From contig OY997596.1 of assembly GCA_963921825.1 (NCBI GenBank), positions 60,214,754 through 60,278,753 on the forward strand: a stretch of DNA of 64,000 nucleotides, in the 5' to 3' direction. The position numbers and the translations under genes are program-made. Shown here piece after piece: positions 57,575 to 64,000 of this stretch. The notes under the pieces are model-generated. The model was not told where the DNA came from. It worked only from the letters and a program-made list of their open reading frames with translations, and ran no database searches. How positions within the stretch are numbered: position 1 is the first letter of the stretch; every line of letters begins with the position of its first letter. The stretch comes from Erodium maritimum. Lineage: Eukaryota; Streptophyta; Magnoliopsida; Geraniales; Geraniaceae.

Positions 57575-59092
57575 TTATGCAACTGTCTCCACTGGATACT
57601 TATGAATGCAATCCTCCCAAGGGCTGTTAGGAGAAGACTTGATAGTCCGAAGAGCCTGCCAAACTGCACTGTTACATTTGAACCCACTCCCAAAAGCAAT
57701 CTGCCAAACCCGGTTTCCTCTTCTCATCCTACCCTTTGCCTCTGTGTAAGCAAGCTCATACCAAATGGAGCTCGAAGAAGTGTTCCCGAAACGGTGCAGG
57801 GTCATTCTCGAAGCCTCAACATGAGCAGGAAGAAGCTGCAAGTTCTTCTCAAGCTCATCAATCACAGCTCTGCCCCCGGCATGGATACAGAAGTGATCAA
57901 AGGCAAGCTTGAAGTCGGGGATATAAGGCTTGACCTTGGCATTGAAGAATTTCTTAGCAACCAGAGTGGCGAAGAAGAGAAGCTGCTCGCTGATGGGAAG
58001 GACTAGGGGTCCTAAGGTTGTGATGTTAGTCTTAAGGGCACCCCCGGCAATGGCCATGAGGTCCTTAGATAAGGACACACCGGTCTTCCCTGCATCATCT
58101 TGCTCCTGATACACACACTGAAAGGCCTTATCATCGGCTCCTTTGTGGGTTCGAACCACATGAACGAGCTTGTACTTGGATCTTCTCCTGTCTTTAGATT
58201 TGTTCGAGAGCAAGATCGCGGCTCCACCGACCCGAAACAAGCAATTGGGTATCAACATAGACTTCTTGTTACCAAAATACCAATTCTGGGTTATGTTCTC
58301 AGTGCTCACCACAACAGCATAAGTGTTCCTATGAACTTGCAACATGTCCTTAGCAAGATCAACAGCTATAACACCAGCACTACAGCCCATTCCACCCAAA
58401 TTGAAGCTCCTAATATTACCCCTCAATTTGTACTTATTAACAATCATGGCAGAGAGTGAAGGTGTTGGGTTAAACAAGCTACAGTTCACAACTAGAATGC
58501 CAATGTCCTTAGGCTTGATATTAGTATTAGCAAAGAGCGCATCTAGAGAACCAAACATCACCTGCTCGGCCTCCTCACGCGCCGCCGCCATGGACGGCCG
58601 CGGAGGGAGGTAATGCATCGCCTCCGGCACGTAGGTCTCTTCTCCGAGGCCGGACCTCTCGAGGATCTTGCGCTGGAACTCGAGGGCTGGCTCGTCGAAG
58701 CTCCCGTTGAGCCTGGAATGCTCCATGAACTGATTGAACTTGACCTGGAGATGCTCCGGCGGCCGGTAGCAGGCGTAGTCGACGAGATAGATCGATCTCG
58801 GGCGGGTCATGATGTAGACGGTGCAGCCGAAGACGAGGACGGCGGAGCAGACGATGACGCTGACGAGATTGTACTGTAAATGGAGCCATAGCTGGCGAAG
58901 GTCGTCTGGGTTCATCTGGGTCGCTTGGACGATGATGACCGCCATGAGAGGGATCAAGCAGAGGGTCAGGAGATGGGTAATCAAGTAGTGATAGCCGAGC
59001 TTCACGTACTTCAAATTGACGCTCTGGAGGAAATCGGGGAGCCTCCGGCTCTGGTGGATCTGAACCCCATCAGTGGCGGGTCGATTGGTCAT
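57575..59092 (-). CDS. KCS4: 3-ketoacyl-CoA synthase, KCS4/KCS9 type
   Basis: Single uninterrupted frame of 505 aa. KCS enzymes catalyse the first, chain-length-setting step of very-long-chain fatty acid elongation on the ER, condensing malonyl-CoA with an acyl-CoA for waxes, suberin and sphingolipids. Two N-terminal membrane spans (about residues 38-57 and 77-94) precede the conserved [15 protein letters not shown]. The catalytic Cys237 (GGMGCSAG), His404 (FCIHAGGRA) and Asn437 (RFGNTSSSS) are all present. [20 protein letters not shown] and [13 protein letters not shown] mark the KCS4/KCS9 group, and I recall Arabidopsis lengths of 516 and 512. The first 15 residues are shorter than in those proteins. 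No intron. The leader contains CT/GA tracts. KCS4 and KCS9 cannot be separated with certainty here. Confidence 0.96.
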   Translation of the reverse strand: MTNRPATDGVQIHQSRRLPDFLQSVNLKYVKLGYHYLITHLLTLCLIPLMAVIIVQATQMNPDDLRQLWLHLQYNLVSVIVCSAVLVFGCTVYIMTRPRSIYLVDYACYRPPEHLQVKFNQFMEHSRLNGSFDEPALEFQRKILERSGLGEETYVPEAMHYLPPRPSMAAAREEAEQVMFGSLDALFANTNIKPKDIGILVVNCSLFNPTPSLSAMIVNKYKLRGNIRSFNLGGMGCSAGVIAVDLAKDMLQVHRNTYAVVVSTENITQNWYFGNKKSMLIPNCLFRVGGAAILLSNKSKDRRRSKYKLVHVVRTHKGADDKAFQCVYQEQDDAGKTGVSLSKDLMAIAGGALKTNITTLGPLVLPISEQLLFFATLVAKKFFNAKVKPYIPDFKLAFDHFCIHAGGRAVIDELEKNLQLLPAHVEASRMTLHRFGNTSSSSIWYELAYTEAKGRMRRGNRVWQIAFGSGFKCNSAVWQALRTIKSSPNSPWEDCIHKYPVETVA

Positions 59093-59740
59093 GGTGGGTA
59101 TCGATGAAATCGTCTTCTCCGATCGAGATTGCTACAGAAACATACAGTCCGGGGCGTTTCTGAACTGGGAATGGTCGCGATTGCGAGATTGGGTCGATGA
59201 AGAAACGGATCTGGGAGGTCTCTGCACTGCTTCTTCTTCTCTGCAAATGCTGGTCAGTGCTCTCTCTCCCTTCTCACTCGCTCTGTGCTTGATTTGGGGG
59301 AGAAGAACAAAGAAGAGAGAGAGTGATGGAGAAGCACAGAGGAGAGAGGGGCCTTCGGGTTTTCTCTGAGAATCGAAGGACTTTGTGTGGTGATTCTTAA
59401 TTTTGGGTGTGAAATGCGAATTGGAAAGTAAATTTATAGTGGAAAAATTGGGGGTGTTCGAAATAAAAATTGCATTTTTATTAAGTACAGTGTACTTTGA
59501 GATGGTCAATACTGGGAGAGAGGAGCGAAATGTTCAACGCAACTTTCCATCCGTTATGATAAATGTATTTTTTTTAAAGAAAAATGTGTTCTTTTTTGGA
59601 ACCTTTTTTTTAGGCAATCATTTTTTTTTGATATAACCTTAGTAAGTGGAAATAAATAATTATATACGGGAAGAGGTTTTGAATGCGTTGGTGTAGCTAA
59701 ATTATTTTCTATACTGACATAAAATGCTCTTTTTGATTGT
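59093..59740 (-). promoter_or_regulatory. Leader and promoter region of KCS
   Basis: Read on the minus strand, the sequence just upstream of the ATG contains long CT-rich tracts (about 59255-59365), typical of plant 5'UTRs, then AT-rich DNA. I cannot fix the start site. Confidence 0.45.
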
Positions 59741-60092
59741 CGCCCGAATCTCATGAGGTGCAACTTGATCCACGACACTCATGGAGGATCGGGCCTCCCA
59801 ATCAATATAACCCTCCCTGTGGAGACTAATCCAGCACCATGAGATGGTGTTTTGTGAACCAACCAGCGGGATTTGGAGGAGTAAGGAAACAACCGATCAC
59901 TATGGATGACGGTCATGCTACTATGGATTCGCGCCATCGTGGATACCCGTCCTTGTACAAGCCACATGGGGGCGATCGTCGTCAACCTCAAGCCTCTCAC
60001 CGGCTCGTAGGACGAAAAGATGGGCCCACGTTCATGGGGAACCCTGATGCACAAATGGAGGAACCCCACGAGTACCGATCCTCTACTGTGTT
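59741..60092. other. GC-rich remnant, left part
   Basis: An open stretch on the plus strand (59839 onward, polar, no known domain), interrupted by a hAT-like element at 60093. The sequence resumes at 60926-61130. No gene recognised. Confidence 0.35.
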
Positions 60093-60925
60093 CAATGGCG
60101 GATTTAGCTTTTTCAACGAGGGGGGCACTAAATTCTTTTTTAATAACAAGTAACGTCAAAATAATATAACTGCTATTAAAAATTATTATCGCGTAAAATT
60201 AATAAATGACTACTTACTAGAAGACGCGATGTCGAGATTGCATATTTTGAACAATTTATTATTAATACAATAAAAAATATATGTTTGTTGTATGGGATCA
60301 TTATTATCATACATTTATTGGTCTCACATTCGTTTTTCAACCGAGTCTTGATGTTATTTGTAATAGAACATACTCTCTCTCTATCTTCTGTTACAGCGAC
60401 ATTCGATCATACTATAGTAATTATGTAAAGAACTACTTCAAAACTAAAAACCTAAATAATAAATGATAATAGATTTTGTAAACTAGTTCAAACTAAGAAA
60501 TTTAAATAATTAAACAATAAAAAAGTTGAAATGTGATGAACATAATTGAAATAAATTTTCATAACTGTAGTAATTTTAGCGGGAATATAACTTTTTTTAG
60601 AAACGGAGAGAACCAATCTTAAGTTGGTGTAATCTCCAACTTTAAATAACATATTAAATAAAAAATAATTGTTTTAACATTAATTAGAAATGAGAAATTA
60701 AAAAAATGGAGGGTGAAAGAATGAAGAAATATGATATAAAAAAATACAAATACAACACAAACGGGTAATTTATTTAGATTAGTTGTCATTGGAAAATAAA
60801 AAAGAAAATATGAGGAGGGGCACAATTGAAATTAGAAGTAAATATGGGTAACAAACACTAAATTTTAGAAAGTTGAGGGGGGCACGTGCCCCCCCCCCCC
60901 AGGGCCCCCCTTAAATCCGCCACTG
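60093..60925. mobile_element. hAT-like element, family F, long copy
   Basis: Begins CAATGGCGGATTTAGC and ends TAAATCCGCCACTG, inverted. Perfect 8-bp flanking repeats ACTGTGTT (60085-60092 and 60926-60933). GGGGGGCAC and GTGCCCCCC blocks lie near the ends, with a run of about 13 C near 60889-60901. The AT-rich interior has no coding capacity. Confidence 0.88.
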
Positions 60926-61281
60926 ACTGTGTTAGATGGATCTGACACCCCCACCCAAGATAGTCTTGACTACAATGACCATGCCGAGGAGGTTGGTCCC
61001 GATGGGGAGTCAGTGAGGCACGACGAGCTGCCTCGTGGTTCGCCATGAGACTGCTAAGGGAACTCGGAGTGTTCAAGAGGACCCACACCCAGGCCTCTAC
61101 GGAGTAGACGCCTTCTGCTCTCCCAGCCTCCTCCTTTCTCTAGCATACTTCTTGGACGATTGCTAAGACATAACAAGATTGTTCAAGTCGAGACGGGAAA
61201 AGTCTCATAGATTTACGGCGCCAATCACAACTCGAATAGGGAATCACCTCCTAACTTCATCCTTGGTGTCACCAGCATTTG
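60926..61281. other. GC-rich remnant, right part, and spacer
   Basis: Continuation of the remnant interrupted at 60093, then ordinary sequence. No domain recognised. Confidence 0.3.
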
Positions 61282-61289
61282 ATTATAAG

Positions 61290-61504
61290 CAGTGGCGGAG
61301 CTAGGTAGGGCCCGGGGGGGCACATGCCCCCCTCAAATATATTTTTTTTGAAATTTTGCTACTAATTTTTGATTTTTTTGAAAAATACCCCTTAAATTCT
61401 TATAATTTTTTAGTTGTGCCCCTCCTCAAATTTTTTTGACGTTGTGTATTGCTATTGAAATTTTTTGGTGCCCCTCCTCACCAAAAAAACTAGCTCCGCC
61501 ACTG
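61290..61504. mobile_element. hAT-like MITE, family F, complete
   Basis: 215 bp with inverted ends CAGTGGCGGAGCTAG and CTAGCTCCGCCACTG, and perfect 8-bp flanking repeats ATTATAAG (61282-61289 and 61505-61512). CAGTGGCG-type ends with 8-bp duplications are diagnostic of hAT. Confidence 0.92.
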
Positions 61505-61587
61505 ATTATAAGTACAGTGTTTCGACCATCACCAAAACTTTATCTCGTCCTATTAGCTTAATTCCACTTTTAATTATAAGTACAGTT

Positions 61588-61680
61588 TTCCATTAGCGTC
61601 TTAAATGATCAGTTCTCATTACTATAGTTTAATAAGTAAACTATAGTAATGAGAACTGATCATTTAAGACGCAAATGGAA
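61588..61680. repeat. Near-perfect 44-bp inverted repeat with a 5-nt loop
   Basis: Positions 61596-61631 and 61637-61672 are exact complements over 36 bases (left arm starts GCGTCTTAAATG, right arm ends CATTTAAGACGC), with loop ATAAG. Adding eight more bases on each side gives one mismatch. The right flank GACGCAAATGGAAGCTATT is repeated in direct orientation about 61 bp further on (61729). Confidence 0.92.
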
Positions 61681-61759
61681 GCTATTAAATCCGATTTAAT
61701 ACTAAATGTGTGCGTCATAACTTATAAAGACGCAAATGGAAGCTATTAAATCCACGGCT

Positions 61760-64000
61760 GTCCATGTCTTATGTGGTTATGTAAATTTGACATGTCTTAA
61801 ACAAGTTCTATACACTAGTTTTGGTCCATTTTAGGGAAATTTTAAAAGATTAATATCAATTATTATTTTGTGTATCACCTTCGAAAATCGAACTTGGAGC
61901 GGTGAACATTTATAGATCGGTAAAACCTAATTAGTTTTATAACATGTTAAACTCTAGTTCAATTTAAAACTCGTAACAGATATCTTAAATATTTTTCGAC
62001 GTGGGTACTAAAGTCGCAATTTATTGTTTCAAACTCTTAATAGTTATCGTGTCTAACCATCAAAAAGTCATTTGTGTACTCACGACAAAAAAAAAGGTTG
62101 TTGCTTGACGAAAAGGTGAAATATGCTATTCTTTGTTCTCTTTCCTTGTAGTAAGAGATGGAGTTTTTAGGGTTTCTTCGTAGCATTGTTGCATTGTCGT
62201 CGATCTATATGAGGATCACATTTATGTCTATTGTATTAGGCTCTCCTTCTCTCTCTCTATCTCGCCCTTCCATCCTTCTTTGGATCGAGCTTAATTGTCA
62301 TCTGGTTCGCAACCTTCGGACGACTTGGTGACCGTTAAACTCGTGGCCCTTCAAGGGGTAGATTTGGATGGCTCCCTCATTGGGGATGAGGATGACAACG
62401 ACATGATTATTCTGAACTCGGCGGGACCTCGAGAAATAGCGTCCGCGTTGCTTTGGCGATGGCTTGCAAGCGGGATTTTACCAACAGAGACACGACTTCC
62501 ATCGGGATACACGTGACTCCTCTTATACCAACGACGATAATCATCTCGACCCTTGTCCTGATACCGCATGTGGACAAGACAGAGACCCCAGATATTCGAG
62601 CGAGTCTACAAAGCAACCTCGTTGTGGGCCATGATCCACATGATGGGGCGGGGAATGAAAGCCCACCCCGCCCTGGATTGAGCCGATTTTTCCGAGTTGT
62701 CTTCCTCAGGCCGGAGCTACCGTCCTAACTGTTCAAGACAAACACCTAATATAGTCTCTAGCTCATTGTGTGTGCTAATTTATGCATGACAATAATGTTA
62801 ATCTACTGTTTCTTACATTGTTTAATAAGATTGTTTTATGTGGTTTAGGGCGCCGAAACACCTATCTTTAACAGAATCTCGGATTCTGTTCTTGAGCGTA
62901 TGAACTTGTTCCTACAAATGTAATTAACCACCTTCTACAAATAAAAGTTGTTCACAACGAAGGGGTCATCATTATTTGAATCATAATATTTGAGTTGTTT
63001 TAACCTTACGTAGTTATCACGAAATTGGATCTTTCTAGAGAGTTGATTTTGATGGAAACCCTAATCTTCATTGTAGGGTTATTGTCGTGAATTTGTTAGG
63101 TAGTTGGGAAGTTATTAGTTGAAGTGATGCGGAGAAGAGTACAAGGAACAAACTCAAGTTAAAGAGAACCTTCGAGAAAGCAAATCCTCCAAAGCTAATA
63201 TGGGCAGTTAAGGACTGTAGTTTTCATCATTTCAACCTTTTAGGGTTAATATGGTTTTTATGTGTTAGGGCCGGTCGAGTTTCATCAGATATGCGAAGAA
63301 TCGATGGGAACCGACCGTCGCGGGGAAGACTTCGGGTGACCTCGGTGGTGAAAACACATAACTGAGTCAAGTCAGTCCTTCCTTCAATATTGATGATCAC
63401 ATGTTCGATTTTATAGTAGAAGAAAAGTGTAATCCTTGGGTGACCCAGTGGCATCCAAGCCCTACCTTGAGCAGTGCGAATCAGTACTTTTTAATTTAAT
63501 GTTTTACTGATGCAGTCCTGGCCTATGAATTGAACTGAGACTTCCAGTATCATTTTCTCACCCCACCTTTCATTCATGTCTTTATGGCGGCCGTCGGGGC
63601 ATCCCGACATCGTATTTCAAAACTGTTAGTGACGGTTATATGGATAAAAAGAACGATGAACTTTATGTTCGATGTATGTTCTTTTCTAGTGGTCAGGAAG
63701 CATGTTCCCTGATACACATCTCTGTTCTGATCTAATAATATCGATAAAATTTGCACCTTTTAGTAAAAAAAAAGAAACAAAATTAACATAATGATTTGAA
63801 AATCGAAAAGTGTTAGGGTAGAAAAATATATGATCATCAGACTACTATTTCATGTGTATGAGAGAGAACATGTTATTTTGTAATTTTTTTTTAATCTATA
63901 TACTATAAATATAAGTTTTAAATCAACTCGGCATTATTTACTGAACATTATGCAGAGAATAAATAAGGAGGTGGTGCCCAATTTCTAGAAGCATGGACCA
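61760..64000. other. Spacer with a GC-richer stretch at 62280-62730; no gene recognised
   Basis: Short frames such as 62295-62516 and 62453-62728 (plus) show no known domain. The remainder is AT-rich. The segment may hold old transposon sequence or an exon of a gene beyond the window, which I cannot tell. Confidence 0.3.

Noticed and set aside
58575-58889. Minus-strand Arg-rich ORF within KCS
   Set aside because: It is an out-of-frame shadow of the GC-rich 5' part of the KCS gene.

Overview
This window is nuclear DNA of a flowering plant, almost certainly a core eudicot. Genes are sparse, with GT-AG introns of up to 2.2 kb, AT-rich spacers and many small transposons. The protein families (methylesterase MES17, RER1, QCR8, P-class PPR, 3-ketoacyl-CoA synthase, RADIALIS-like MYB, HBI1-like bHLH) and a plastid-derived insert all fit. 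I cannot name the species. Eight host protein genes are supported, five of them rebuilt here by joining exons, plus one C/D-box snoRNA.

Layout. 1-7.1 kb holds a decayed transposon-type gene (NAM-associated domain), unidentified GC-rich remnants and small elements. 8.0-11.0 kb (+) is MES17, four exons. 12.9-14.7 kb (+) is an intronless PPR gene. 15.5-17.9 kb (-) is QCR8, whose last coding exon is only 49 nt and lies 2.2 kb from the first. 20.7-22.3 kb (+) is RER1, with a 5'UTR intron carrying a minisatellite. 25.1-27.7 kb (-) is a five-exon pectin methylesterase. About 29.09-29.56 kb is a promoter (site II, telo-box, TATA) followed by a C/D snoRNA. 31.3-34.2 kb (-) is an HBI1/BEE2-like bHLH gene, six exons. 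34.76-37.37 kb is a plastid trnI-trnA fragment split by a 2.5-kb LINE. 37.4-50.9 kb is repeat-dominated, including a complete 350-bp TRIM. 51.0-52.8 kb (+) is a RADIALIS-like MYB, two exons. 57.6-59.1 kb (-) is an intronless KCS4/KCS9-type gene. 59.7-64 kb holds hAT-type elements, a near-perfect hairpin and unidentified DNA.

The genes do not form one pathway. They look like an ancient neighbourhood: from memory of Arabidopsis, MES17 and QCR8 are adjacent loci (At3g10870, At3g10860), RER1B and PE11 are adjacent (At2g21600, At2g21610), and a RADIALIS-like gene lies close by (At2g21650).

The dominant non-genic signal is a set of short palindromic elements ending in GGG(A/T)TAAT-like termini. 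Five copies are flanked by perfect 9-bp direct repeats, which points to Mutator-type transposition. They land in introns, in the MES17 promoter and in each other. hAT-type elements with 8-bp duplications form a second class.
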